DNA from: Balaenoptera acutorostrata
Lineage: Eukaryota; Chordata; Mammalia; Artiodactyla; Balaenopteridae
DNA length: 64,000 nucleotides
Assembly (NCBI RefSeq): GCF_949987535.1
Contig: NC_080071.1
Span: 24,451,032-24,515,031 of the forward strand
Direction: 5' to 3'
The notes beneath the pieces were generated by a model that was given only the letters and a program-made list of their open reading frames with translations, did not search any database and was not told the DNA's origin. The position numbers and the translations under genes were made by a program. Below are positions 10,712-21,150 of the stretch, piece by piece. The stretch's first letter is position 1. Every line of letters begins with the position of its first letter.

Positions 10712-11184
10712 AGAAAACAGTCTGAACCAATTATGTTCCCCCAGGGTTTCTTCTCCCTTCTCAAAGAAATTCTGCACAATCTAGTATCACTTTTCTTCCT
10801 TTCTACATCTGAATTAATGGCACCGTGAATAATTTCTCCTTGTACTCATACGTCCTGTTAAACCCTCTTCCTCTCAACAGCCTTCATTTCCTCTAGGTGT
10901 ACATCTGTTTTCTTCTTCCTTCTCTTGCAATTGTGAATTTAAATAAAAACCTTCTTTCTGGTGTATGGTTGATTAGTATATCAAGAGTGCTACCCATATA
11001 AATGTATCCAAGGAGATGGAAAAAAATTTTTTAACTGTGTCTTACGAATTCATTTTGATAAGGAGCAGCAAAAATGTCTCCCTCTCTACCTTCGTTGTTT
11101 CTAGAAAAGCAATTCCCTTCCTTAGAGATAATAACAGTTAGTAATACTCCACAGATATAACCATAGCAATATTTTCCTCAACAA
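10712..11184. other. anonymous sequence
   Basis: No gene or nameable repeat. Somewhat pyrimidine-rich at 10740-10930. Confidence 0.5.
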
Positions 11185-11410
11185 AAGTCATAGCTTATAA
11201 ATCAGACCTTTCTGCACCTTGTTTCATCTCCACAATAACATATTTTAGTGATGTTTTCATTTAAGTACACAAAGAGCTGCCTTATCCTTTTTAAGGGCTG
11301 CATAGTATTTTACTGTACAGTTGTGCCTTGTTTATGTAACAAATTCTCCACTGAAAGATTTTCAGGGTGTTTTTTTTTTCCTAATCTTTTGCTACTATAA
11401 AAAAAATGAC
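11185..11410 (-). mobile_element. old L1 fragment, antisense (L1M type)
   Basis: Reads as the reversed 3' part of an old L1: 'ttatcctttttaagggctgc', 'atagtattttactgtac', 'ttcagggtg' and 'cctaatcttttgctactat', in the order expected. Diverged, without visible target-site duplication. Confidence 0.6.
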
Positions 11411-11690
11411 GCATTGTGCTAGTGCTAGGGTAGTTGTACACTGAACACCTAGAAACAGTCACTGAGTCTTAAGAGTAAGGGCGGAAAATAGTAACATGTT
11501 GAGATGAAATAAAAATAAAACACTAGTACGCTAAGTTTTGTGACAATATCCAAACACAACTTTCAGACTCTGTAAAACCCTTATCCTAATTTTTATCTAC
11601 ACCCTTATCCTAATTGAACTAACTTTTTCCCAAGCATGGAAAACATGGCTTCTTTTCCAACCTTACGCCCTTGTAAAAGGTTTTGGAGTT
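11411..11690. other. anonymous sequence before the tandem duplication
   Basis: No gene or nameable repeat. A short local direct repeat, 'cccttatcctaat', occurs twice near 11578 and 11602. Confidence 0.5.
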
Positions 11691-11968
11691 CCAAACTTAC
11701 AAATTTGAGGACAGAATGTATTTATAAGAATGGTATTTCCTACAGAAGACATTATTTCAACTAGTTATTAAACATCTTATAAATACACAATTTGAAAAGT
11801 GCACTGCCTTAAATTAATATGATGGATTTCCAAACTTACAAATTTGAGGACAGAATGTATTTCTAAGAATGGTATTTCCTACAGAAGACATTATTTCAAC
11901 TAGTTATTAAACATCTTATAAATACACAATTTGAAAAGTGCACTGCCTTGAATTAATATGATTGATTC
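11691..11968 (+). repeat. 139-bp direct tandem duplication
   Basis: Unit 1 (11691-11829) and unit 2 (11830-11968) begin 'ccaaacttacaaatttgagg' and are nearly identical. I see only about four to six differences, for example 'atttataag' versus 'atttctaag' and 'ccttaaatt' versus 'ccttgaatt'. Neither copy resembles a known repeat, so this is a duplication of unique sequence and recent relative to its surroundings. Confidence 0.95.
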
Positions 11969-12184
11969 CTTCTCAAAAGAAATAGCTGTTAGAACAGCTA
12001 ATTGTCATATATAATGACTGTAATAAACTGATGTGATGATTCATATGTTCCATTACTGTCACTGTCCAATTAATTTAGGAGAAATTCAATAGAGATTATG
12101 TCATATGTTTATATATCCAAACATGCCCATTTATACACATAATCTATAATTTTGAAATATTGATAACTCAATATTGATAATTTG

Positions 12185-12415
12185 AACATTGATAGTAACA
12201 TGGATTTAATGTGTGCTATGTCTTCAGCATTGTGCTAAATGTCTTATGTGTATTCACTCATCTAATCATCATAAAGATAGAATCTATTATTATCTATTGT
12301 TATTTAAACAGATGAGACTCAGAGAAATAAAAAGTTTTCAGAGTGTTAGGCTGCAGTAAATGGTAAAGCAAGAAAGTGAATTTGGGTTGTTAATTCTAAT
12401 TCACATATTATTAAG
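12185..12415 (-). repeat. MIR SINE, antisense
   Basis: Reversed MIR: 'gtgctatgtcttcagcattgtgctaaatgtc', 'attcactcatctaatcatcat', 'aacagatgagactcagagaa' in order, then a decayed end. Confidence 0.75.
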
Positions 12416-12491
12416 TCCTTATGTTTACTAACTAAACCCATATGTTAATTGATTAACTCTCAACATTATTTATGCATATGCTCATGACTAG

Positions 12492-12602
12492 GAAAATGGA
12501 AGCAACTAAATGTGGTAGAAGAGAATGAGGAAGATAAAAATTGGATTGAAAGTGGAAAAAATGAAAGAAGTAGTGGAAGTGATGAGAGCAGTGGCATAAT
12601 AA
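12492..12602 (+). other. exon-like segment A (speculative)
   Basis: A 111-base segment with 'gactag' before it and a strong-looking donor after it (ataa|gtaagtaaag). One frame is open across its whole length, with two leading bases, 36 codons and one trailing base. The residues are mostly E, N, K, S and G, including a short 'SSGSDESSG' stretch. Against it: the acceptor has a poor pyrimidine tract, and purine-rich DNA stays open by chance. I cannot assign a family. Confidence 0.2.
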
Positions 12603-13091
12603 GTAAGTAAAGGTGTTTCTGGATTTAGTTATATAATTTTTTCAAAAGCTCTTTTTGATCATGGTTTCCCTAACAATTAGTCAAATGTAAGAAATCAATA
12701 GGGAAATCTAGACAGTTGGTTTTGAATTGTCCTTCCCTTAAGTCTCTAAGCTCAAGTCTTTTCGATTTCAGGGGGATCACTTAGAAAAGTGACTAATTCA
12801 GGGCTTTGAGAGGAGAGCAAACTTCTTACCAGGGCTGAGAAAATCCTTTTGTGATTTGCTGTCACAAAGGTAGAAATTTAGATAGCTGGGTAAATTCAAC
12901 AAATATTTCTTCATGTTGCAAGTCTCATCATCAGTGGAATAAAAAGTCAGAATGAAAAACTAACTGGAATTTAGATATTTCCAGTGTAATTAATTTTGAA
13001 ATATGGCATTTAAAATTACCCCTTGCATTCAAAACACAAAGCCCCTCACAATCCTTATGAACAGACTAAACAATTTTGTGACTCTGATTAT
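12603..13091. other. anonymous sequence between MIR and L2
   Basis: No gene or nameable repeat in this AT-rich stretch. Confidence 0.5.
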
Positions 13092-13760
13092 TTCACTGAA
13101 TATATTCAACAAATACTTGCGGGGTTCCTACTGACTTATCTGCTCATCAAGCGCCAGGCACAGCGGTAAAGAAAACAGACACAAATTTCTGCCCTCATGG
13201 AGCTTACATTCTTGTGTGGGTGAAAAGATAGCACACGAAATACATATGGAACATAAATAGTCTGTTAAATAATGAAAAGGACAGAGGAAAAAAATAGACC
13301 AGGAAAGATATATAGAGAGTTAGGGGTACAGTTTTAAATAAAATAGTCATGAAAAGCTTTTCTGAGAAGTTGATATTTGAAGAAAGACCAGAAAGAGGTG
13401 ATGGAATGAGTCATGTGGCTATTTTGTAGAAAAGCATTTCAGGAACAGCAAGTGCACGGGCACTAAAGCAGGAGAATGTCTGACATTTTCAAGGAAACAT
13501 GAGGGGTCCAGGGTGGCTGGAATGAGGGAGGGGACAGAGAAGCCTGGGGGATAAGGTCAGAGAGGACATGGGGAGTCCAAGCTTCAAAAGCTTTTAGGTC
13601 ATTTTAAGGTCTTTAGATTAACCACTGAGGAAGAAACAGAAAGCCACTGGAGAGGTTAAATGAAGAAAACATCCAAGCAGAAAATCAATGGTTCCAAGGG
13701 TTTCTGCTGCATTATTCTGAGAACAGAATGAAGTCAAATAGCTTCAAAGGGAGACTAAAC
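13092..13760 (-). repeat. long L2 fragment, antisense
   Basis: Clear reversed L2 order over about 650 bases: 'caacaaatacttgcggggttcctactgac' start, 'gcgccaggcacagcgg', 'ctgccctcatggagcttac', 'gatatttgaagaaagaccagaaag', 'aacagcaagtgcacggg', 'ggtggctggaatgaggg' and 'ggtcattttaaggtctttag'. Confidence 0.75.
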
Positions 13761-14008
13761 GTCCCTCACCAAAGCCAGCAATGGAATGGGCAATGGAATG
13801 GGCGTGGATTCCGGAGCATGTCATGGTTTGTACTGTGTATCTCGTTAAGCTAGAAACCCCTCTCTGTATGTGAGACCTGGAAGGCGGAAGTGGAGCAGTC
13901 CCACAGTCATTACTCCATGAGGGTCGTCGTCGTCAGGTGCCATGATAGACAGGTGCAGATACCAGGCAGGTTTCAGCCTGTCCTAACTCTCCTCCACTCC
14001 CCATCTAG

Positions 14009-14088
14009 CATCTTCTTGGTCGCTGATCCTGTTATCCAGCAGTGGCCAGGGCCACCACCGAGCGCTTCACTGTGAAGCCACAGAGGAG
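14009..14088 (+). other. exon-like segment B (speculative)
   Basis: Preceded by a textbook acceptor: a branch-point-like 'tcctaac', a pyrimidine tract and 'ccatctag'. Followed by a donor 'gaggag|gtaact'. Of the three frames only one is open: two leading bases, then 26 codons ending exactly at the donor. Segment A leaves one base, so A and B are phase-compatible. No family recognised; could be a lncRNA exon, a fossil exon or chance. Confidence 0.25.
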
Positions 14089-14849
14089 GTAACTTACCAG
14101 AGGTAATAAGTGCCTACAAACTCCCTTCCCAGCTTGCCCTTGGCAGTCCAACTTGGTAGCTGGAAGTACATGTTTTCTCAGATTGATTGTTTCTCTGATG
14201 ATCCAACTATCCTTTCTGACCTTCACTTCTACAGTTGTGGAAGGCCTAATTTTTACGATAAATTCTTTACCCCGTAACAGTCATTGGTGACTCTGCTCCC
14301 TTGCCTGGACTTGCCCAATCCAGTCCATTTACAGAAAACTGTCCATTTGTTCGACATCTCATAAATTTAGCTAAGATCAGCAAGTTTGGGAAAATCTGTA
14401 AAGTAAACTTAAGTACTTTGCAGGACATGTTTGGCTCAGGCCAACAATGTTTTGAGATGTTTTCAGAAAGGCTTTTCTGCAGCAGACGGAATGCGGTTTT
14501 ATAGCCTGATCCAAGGTTTAAGAATAACATCTAATCCCAAATTCTGCTTCCGAATGCTGTCAATTTGGAAAATGAAAGCAGATGTTGACAGAGATGTATT
14601 TGCCAATCTGATGCCTCAGCAAACACTCTGAAGGAAAGACAATGTGAGACTAGATTGGATAAATATCCTCTTTTAAATTGATTTTACAAACCCTCTTAGC
14701 TGTATCCCCTAAAGGTGACATCTCTAAGATGATGAATACAAAAGGGTGTTGTCATTAAAACTCAGCGAAGTTTTTGTACTTTAATACCACAGCTCCGAAC
14801 ATCAGACACCCACATTAATGAGAATCTTTCTGCATGTTTCAGTTTGCAG

Positions 14850-14955
14850 TGTAAACGAATGTCTGATGTATTCATCAGTGAATCCAGACTTCAGAGTTTC
14901 TCCTTTCTAAACGTATTGAATGCATTCAAGTTGCAGCTCAAAGAGCTAATAACTG
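14850..14955 (+). other. exon-like segment C (speculative)
   Basis: Acceptor region 'tgtttcagtttgcag' and a strong donor 'aactg|gtaagt'. From 14850 one frame is open for 35 codons plus one base and continues in phase from segment B. A competing AG at 14841-14842 would shift the frame and meet a stop after three codons, so phase compatibility depends on using the second AG. No protein family is recognised. Confidence 0.25.
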
Positions 14956-15189
14956 GTAAGTCTGAGTAAAAGATGTGTAGGTACACTTTGAAAAACAATA
15001 CAAGTTGTGAGGAATTCCCTTGAGTTTTCTTCAAGCAAAATTCCCATTTAATCTGAATTTACATTGTTTCTACAATTCAGTGTTTGGGTTTTGTGAAATG
15101 CAGAATGTCTGTAGAGGAATGGAAGTCTTCAACAGATTAAAGATTAAAATAAAAAAAGACTTATGTTACTTGATACTATTGATCCAAAG

Positions 15190-15360
15190 CCAACAACGAT
15201 TTATTGAGTTAATGTATGTCAGAGATTCTCTATTACATTGTTTTCTTAATCCTCCTAACCATCCTGCGGGCTAGCTTTACAGAATATGGACGTTCCGAGA
15301 GTAAATAATTTGCACGTATTCTTAGCGCCAGTGAGTGGCAGAACTAATATGTGGACCCTG
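15190..15360 (-). repeat. MIR-like fragment, antisense
   Basis: 'acgatttattgagttaatgtatgtcagag', 'ttaatcctcctaaccatcctgcggg', 'aataatttgcacgtattc', then 'agtgagtggcagaac' follow reversed MIR order, with heavy divergence. Confidence 0.5.
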
Positions 15361-15468
15361 GCATATTGACTACAAATTAGCGTTCCTTCCTTCACTCTCT
15401 GTAATGGTAGGGGTGGAAATAACACTACTGACCCCAATATTTATTTATTTCTCACTTAACCCTTACCA

Positions 15469-15536
15469 GAGACGTGCTCATTCTCCTCTCATCAATTATA
15501 TAGAGATGTGCTAATTCTCCTCTCATCAATTATATA
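15469..15536 (+). repeat. 34-bp direct tandem duplication
   Basis: Two adjacent 34-base units, each ending 'ctcctctcatcaattatata' (15483-15502 and 15517-15536). Two differences only: 'gacgtgctcatt' in the first against 'gatgtgctaatt' in the second. Confidence 0.95.
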
Positions 15537-15639
15537 GACACTGACTTGAGCACTAAAGAATTGACTTCTAGTTGAGTGGTTTTGTGCTAAATTGTATTTA
15601 AGTTTCCTTTCTAATTCCATTAAGGAGTGGAAAGAACTT

Positions 15640-15795
15640 AAGCCAGAGGACTCCACATCCACCCCTTGGAAACTTGGCAACACTGGGCAAACGACTCCCT
15701 GAGTTTCACTGTTCTCATCCACAAAAATAGCAGCCAGATCACCTTACCCCGAGGATTGCAGTGAGGATCGAACGCAGTCAATAAGCATTAGCTCG
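15640..15795 (+). repeat. MIR SINE fragment
   Basis: Sense MIR: 'acttggcaacactgggcaaacgactcc', 'gagtttcactgttctcatcc', 'gaggattgcagtgaggatcgaacg' and 'agtcaataagcattagctc' in the expected order. Confidence 0.6.
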
Positions 15796-15799
15796 CTTC

Positions 15800-16577
15800 C
15801 CTTCCTAAAGATTTCAGAAAGTAGTACTAGTTGGGATACATTATTGTTCTGGAAAATTTCAGCAAATACTTAAAGGAAAAAAAAATCTTTGATAAAATTG
15901 CTCCACATAACCCACAGTAATATTTCAGAAGCTTTTCATTTAGAATAAAGCCTGGACCAGTGGGGTATAATGCTTTTTAACTTGTGGTTAATCTCCACAG
16001 TGTTAACCAGCTCTCAAGGGGAGGAATGGGGCAGGGGGAGAAGCGGTGAGTTTGTTTAAAAGAGAGTCATTGTCTCCTAGATCTCTTCCAACTGGTGCTC
16101 ACGATTTGTCAGTAAGAGCTGACGTGGGCCCAATAAGGACAGCCCTGCTATGCAAAGAGTCTGTACTATTTTCTGATTTTTTTAAATGAGCCTCAAATAT
16201 TGTCATTTATACATATATTTCACTTTTGAAAGAAAATATTAGCTTGTCATGAAACAGCATAAACCAAGAAACTCAGTCTTTTTAACAGCCATGAATCACA
16301 TTTAGCTGGAGATAAATATACCAGTTGGCAATGTCCGTTCTTAAGATTAATGGTCTTAAATGTAATACTTTAATAAAACCCTTTCTTTTCTATTAATTTC
16401 TTATTCTATCATTATTGCTCTTGCTTAATATAGCTATTTTTAGTATATCACCACCACTTAGTAATTTATATAAAATGTTTTTCAACATTTCACTGATTTA
16501 TTGACTTATGATCATAATATGTTATTAGTTAGATATCCTGACATTCTTCTTTGGAGTTTTTTGCCGTCACTTAAATT
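15800..16577. other. anonymous sequence
   Basis: No gene or nameable repeat. It ends at the first target-site duplication of the L1 that follows. Confidence 0.5.
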
Positions 16578-16589
16578 TAACTTGCTTTA

Positions 16590-17677
16590 AAAGGAAACCA
16601 TCAACAAAACAAAAAGTCTATGGAATGGGAGAAAATGTCTGAGAACGATGTAACTGACAAGGAGTTAATTTCCAAAATGTACAAACAGCTCATACAACTC
16701 AATATCAAAAAAACAAACAACTCAATCAAAAAATGGGCAGAGACCTAAATAGACATTTCTCCAACGAAGACATACAGATGGACAACAGGCACATGAAAAG
16801 ATGCACAACATCACTAATTATTAGAGAAATACAAATCAAAACCACAATGAGGTATCACCTCACACCAGTTAGAATGGCTATCATCAAAAGTCTACAAATA
16901 ATAAATGCTGGAGAGGGTGCGGAGAAAAGGGAACCCTCCTACGCTGTTGATGGGAATGTAAATTGGTGAAGCCACCATGGAAAACAGTATGGAGGTTCCT
17001 TAAAAAACTAAAAACAGAGCTACCATACGATCCAGCAATCCTATTCCAGGATTTATCCAGAAAAGGGCATATAACTGGAAAAGATGAAAACTCTAATTCA
17101 AAAAGATACATGTACCCCAGTGTTCATAGCAGCACTATTTACAATAGCCAGGACATGGAAACAACTCGAGTGCCCATCCACAGATGATTGGTTTAAAAAG
17201 ATGTGGTATAGATACAATGGAATATTACTCAGCCATAAAAAATAGTGAAATATTGTCATTTGCAGCAACATGGATGGACCTAGAGAATATCATACTAAGT
17301 GAAGTGAGTCAGACAAAGACAAATATTATATGATATCATTTATATATGGAATGTAAAAAATAGTACAAATGAATCAATATACAAAACAGAAACAGACTCA
17401 CAGACATAGAAAACGAACTTATGGTTACCAAAGAGGAAAGGGAAGAGGGGAGCAATAAATTAGGAGTCACAGATACAAACTACATAAAATAGATAAGCAA
17501 CAAGGATTTGCTGTATAGCACAGGGAATAATATTCAATATCTTATAATAACCTATAATGGAAAATAAACTGAAAAAAACTTACATATATAACTGAATCAC
17601 TTTGCTGTTCACCTGAAACTAACCCAATATTGTAAATTAACTAACTACACTTCAATTAAAAAAAAATAAAACCGATC
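16590..17677 (+). mobile_element. 5'-truncated L1 (about 1.1 kb) with target-site duplication
   Basis: Begins inside the last part of ORF2 ('aaggaaaccatcaacaaaac') and runs through the ORF2 C-terminus and 3' UTR to an A-rich tail at about 17660-17677. The 12-bp duplication taacttgcttta flanks it at 16578-16589 and 17678-17689. The open frame at 16733-16969 is an ORF2 C-terminal remnant with RHFSNEDIQ- and [17 protein letters not shown] motifs; a frameshift near 16895 ends the homology. Typical product of incomplete target-primed reverse transcription; inactive. Visibly more diverged than the L1 at 56.8 kb. Confidence 0.95.
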
Positions 17678-17689
17678 TAACTTGCTTTA

Positions 17690-18028
17690 GATATTCAAGC
17701 GAGTGGGGTAAAAAGGAAACCTTTTCTGCATTTTGGATTTTCATTTCTTCTGATTTCTATTACTACTCTCTACTGAGGGTGCATGGGGAGTTTTCTGTTT
17801 TTGTTTTAGTTTTGTGGGAGTTGAGGAGTAGGTAGGACTTCTGTTTTCATTGTTGCTTTTGCTTGTTCATTGTTTGGGTTGTTCCGGTTTTTTGGGACAA
17901 CTTTTTCAGGAAAGAATCTGAAACCAGTACTGCACTGAGTTGTGACTGCATCACACTTATTGGGCTATTAATTTTCCAATTATTTAATGAACTTCCATTT
18001 TTAATGGTTCTGAAAACCTCTATTGAGA
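17690..18028. other. anonymous sequence
   Basis: No gene or nameable repeat. Frames on both strands (17847-18095, 17863-18120) overlap each other and show no domain. Confidence 0.5.
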
Positions 18029-18262
18029 CAAGTAATATGAGCCAACACTCAACAGAGTATATTATTTGCCAGGCACTGTTTTTTGATCTTGACATATATC
18101 AACTCTTCCTTACTATATGACGCCAGCAGGTCGGTACTATTACCCCATTCTATACACAAGGAAATAGGCACAGAGCTAAGTCACCTGCCCAGAGGCACAT
18201 GAGGAAGAAGTCACAGAGCCAGAATTTGAACCCTAGGAGTGTGGCTTCAGAGCTCTCATGCG
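18029..18262 (-). repeat. MIR SINE, antisense
   Basis: Reversed MIR: 'tatttgccaggcactg', 'ggtactattaccccattc', 'aaggaaataggcacagagc', 'aagtcacctgcccagaggcac' and 'agccagaatttgaaccctagg'. Confidence 0.8.
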
Positions 18263-18635
18263 TCTATTAAAAACAAAACAAGTTCAAAAACCTACATGGT
18301 TTTATAGATTATTTGAATAAATAAATATTGTATGACGTCTTTGAAAATATGTTCAAAAATTTAAGTATATTTAAAATAAAGTATTTTTGAACAATGTTTT
18401 CATTTTAAGCAAACATTCTGAATATAAGCTACTGTCCAACATAAGTGCACTTGAATTTACCAAGCATGAACTGTAACTTTGAGTATTATCTAGATGTTCA
18501 ACTTTTTAGGCTGAATTATTAAAACAAAATTTACTTGTTTCTCATCTCAGAATTTTGCAGGCATACTTTTAGAAATTTAAAAATTTTTAGTTTTCATATC
18601 AGATGGAAATTCTATGGTAAAATAAAGAAGTAAAG
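18263..18635. other. anonymous AT-rich sequence
   Basis: Nothing recognisable; AT-rich. Confidence 0.5.
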
Positions 18636-18718
18636 ATAGATGGATGGATAGCTATCTAGCTAGCTAGTAGAAAGAAGGAAAGGAAGAAAGAGAGAGAAAG
18701 GAAGGAAAGAAGGAAGAA
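18636..18718 (+). repeat. GATG/GATA and GGAA/GAAA microsatellite
   Basis: 'agatagatggatggatag' is followed by a CTAG-repeat patch, then an impure GGAA/GAAA/GAGA run to about 18718. Confidence 0.9.
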
Positions 18719-18984
18719 GTTGACCACTTATGTGCCAGCGACTAACTCAGATGAATCATGTACCTGGTGTCTGTGCATGTAAAATCACTCCCTGTTCTTG
18801 CCCATAAAGAAGAGGTACACTGCAGATAGTATCACCTTTCCCCTCCTCAAACACAACTCCACTCAGTGCGGGGCTGGAAAAAGATCTGAGAGACACTGGA
18901 GAAAAGATTAGAGCTGTGGCTTCTATATATGCACTGTGGTACTCATATCTTAACTGCCAGAATAATCTCCACAAGTATTTAACA
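18719..18984. other. anonymous sequence
   Basis: No gene or nameable repeat between the microsatellite and a MIR-like piece. Confidence 0.45.
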
Positions 18985-19145
18985 ACCACCGTCCTGTTAT
19001 GTTCACTCTGTCTTTTTCTCTCATCCGTATATTCTTTAGTACACTTATACTCTAAAGCCTACTTCTATTGCCCATATGGGAAAACAGAGTCTCAGAGAGA
19101 TTTCACTGGAGTGAATTGCCCAAAGCCACCCTACTAATTAGGCTT
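18985..19145 (-). repeat. MIR-like fragment, antisense
   Basis: 'tattgcccatatgggaaaacag', 'agtctcagagagatttcac' and 'gaattgcccaaagccacc' fit the reversed MIR centre. The flanking match is poor. Confidence 0.45.
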
Positions 19146-19462
19146 AGCAAACCAATTTTTGTTGTACCATTTATGTGTTCCTATTATTAATACATAATAA
19201 TGCCTTCCAAAAAGGAAGCCTAACTTCAAACTATAATATGGTTTAGGTCCTAGAAGAATTTGACATGGAAAAAATGACCTTATTAATATGTATAGAAACA
19301 CATTAATTTTATTTCTTGATATCCTGCAGTTCTAACAGTTTTAAAAGTTCTGATTCATGACATTGAGTAAAATACATATCAGAGTTAGTGAAATTACACT
19401 GTTTTTTTTTCTTTTTAAGCTATTCATCACACTCTTAACTATTTTGCCCAGTTAGTTAAGAA
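19146..19462. other. anonymous AT-rich sequence
   Basis: No gene or nameable repeat before the SINE target site. Confidence 0.5.
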
Positions 19463-19477
19463 CGTGCTTTAGTTTTT

Positions 19478-19839
19478 TTTGTTTTTTTTACCTTTAGTTT
19501 TTGTTTTTAATTAATTAATTAATTAATTTTTGGCTGCCTTGCGTCTTCATTGCTGCGCGCAGGCTTTCTCTAGTTGCAGTGAGCGGGGGCTACTCTTAGC
19601 TATGGTGCATGGGCTTCTCATTGCAGTGGCTTCTCTTGTTGTGGAGCACAGGGCTCTAGGCGTGCGGGCTTCAGTAGTTGTGGCACGTGGGCTCAGAAGT
19701 TGTGGCACACGGGCTCAGTAGTTGTGGCACACGGGCTTAGTTGCTCCGCGGCATGTTGGCTCTTCCCGGACCAGGGCTTGAACCTGTGTTCCCTGCATTG
19801 GCAAGTGGATTCCTAACCACTGAGCCACTAGGGAAGCCC
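19478..19839 (-). mobile_element. CHR-type SINE (three-module form)
   Basis: Antisense element with head 'cactagggaagccc' on the right and a T-rich/(TTAA)n tail on the left. Flanked by cgtgctttagttttt at 19463-19477 and 19840-19854. Three consecutive copies of the 'agtagttgtggc' module lie near 19673-19730, more than in the other antisense copies. The frame 19530-19721 lies within the SINE and is not a gene. Confidence 0.95.
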
Positions 19840-19854
19840 CGTGCTTTAGTTTTT

Positions 19855-20954
19855 AATATCATTAAAGTGAATAAGTAACCACAAAATCTATATTCTCAGT
19901 TAACTCATTTCATAGATATAAAGGGACTCATTAATTAGCTGTAGATTAAGGTTTGCCTTGCATATTGTCAATGATTTAATGTTATATGATTCAGTAATTC
20001 GATAACATAATCACATTCTATTAAAATCTTTTTCATCATTACAGAATTTAGTGGGTAAATTGGAAGGAAAGTGGTTAAAACTTTATACTTGTGGGAGAGT
20101 CTGGTGGTGAAGGGGGAGAGAGAAGATAGAGAAAGAGGAGACAGCAACAATTATGAGGAATCTAGACTACACCAGTGCAGTTCAGATTTCTTTCTTTTGT
20201 TCCAGGGACACTCTTGTTTTCAAAGGACATCGCCCTCAGATGGAGCTCCTCTGGTTAAAGCAGGGTGAAGTCTGTCCTGAGGACAACCCCTCACTACTGG
20301 CTCCTTACAGCCCTTGAGTTCTGTCTTCAGGACCCACACTTTGATATCCACTGACTATTAGCTCTGAAAATCTACGAGTGCAAATCTAGTACACGAGAAG
20401 CATAGCAAGGAAGCAGTGAAGGAGGTCCTTGTCTACATTAAGATTCTGACACTGAGGGCTCTTCTAGTCATACTGAGAAACATCACGAAACCTCCTCTGT
20501 AGAACAGGGACCGTTTCTCTTTATCTTATCTTGAGACATGCCCAGAATAGGAGTGTACGTCTGTGGGATTCATAAACAATTTATGACAATAATTGTGGAC
20601 ACCTTGCTCTGACCGGTTCCATTTTTACAGTGAGAGAGGAAAGCATCCTGGGTCCCTCCTATGAGCAAGTCTAAGAGCACAGGGTCATGCACGTGCTCTG
20701 TGCCCAGAATCACAGGCAGATATTGGCTATTTTACTTCTGTGAAGTGAAAGGAAGACTGAGTAAAAAGGAGAAACAACGAAGAGCACAGAGTAAGAATGC
20801 TGCCTCAGAAAATAAATCTGAAGACAAGCACAGTCAGGCCCAAGGAACAAACAAACAGGACATTTAAAATTCTACAATAAGTTTGTTCATACCAATAGCA
20901 TCTATGTTTTGCTTAAATGAAAAGTTGTTTATGTACACCACGAATGACAACAAA
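19855..20954. other. anonymous sequence
   Basis: About 1.1 kb with no nameable repeat. A pyrimidine tract ending 'tttgttccag' at about 20205 resembles a splice acceptor but has no convincing partner. The 68-residue K/S-rich frame at 20661-20867 has no recognised domain. Confidence 0.45.
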
Positions 20955-21150
20955 GAAAGAGCATGGGCACTGTAATCAGAGAAGCCTGAGTCTGAATCTC
21001 ATAACTACACTGATCAGCTTCATGACACTGGGAAAATTATTTAATCTTTCTAAACCTTAGTTTTCTCATCTGTAATATGGGTATAACAATATGAACCTGA
21101 AAGGGTTCTTGAGAGGACTGGATGTGATAATGTACATAGGGTGCCAGGAA
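20955..21150 (+). repeat. MIR SINE
   Basis: Sense MIR: 'tgagtctgaatctcataact', 'catgacactgggaaaattat', 'aaccttagttttctcatctg', 'taatatgggtataacaata', 'agaggactggatgtgataatg', 'tacatagggtgcc'. Confidence 0.8.

Larger units (their letters stand above)
13761..15185. other. anonymous, less AT-rich stretch
   Basis: About 1.4 kb with more GC than its surroundings at 13860-14100 and no repeat that I can name. It contains exon-like segments B and C, listed separately. Open frames at 13890-14075, 14301-14504 and 14431-14631 have no recognisable domain. Confidence 0.45.
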
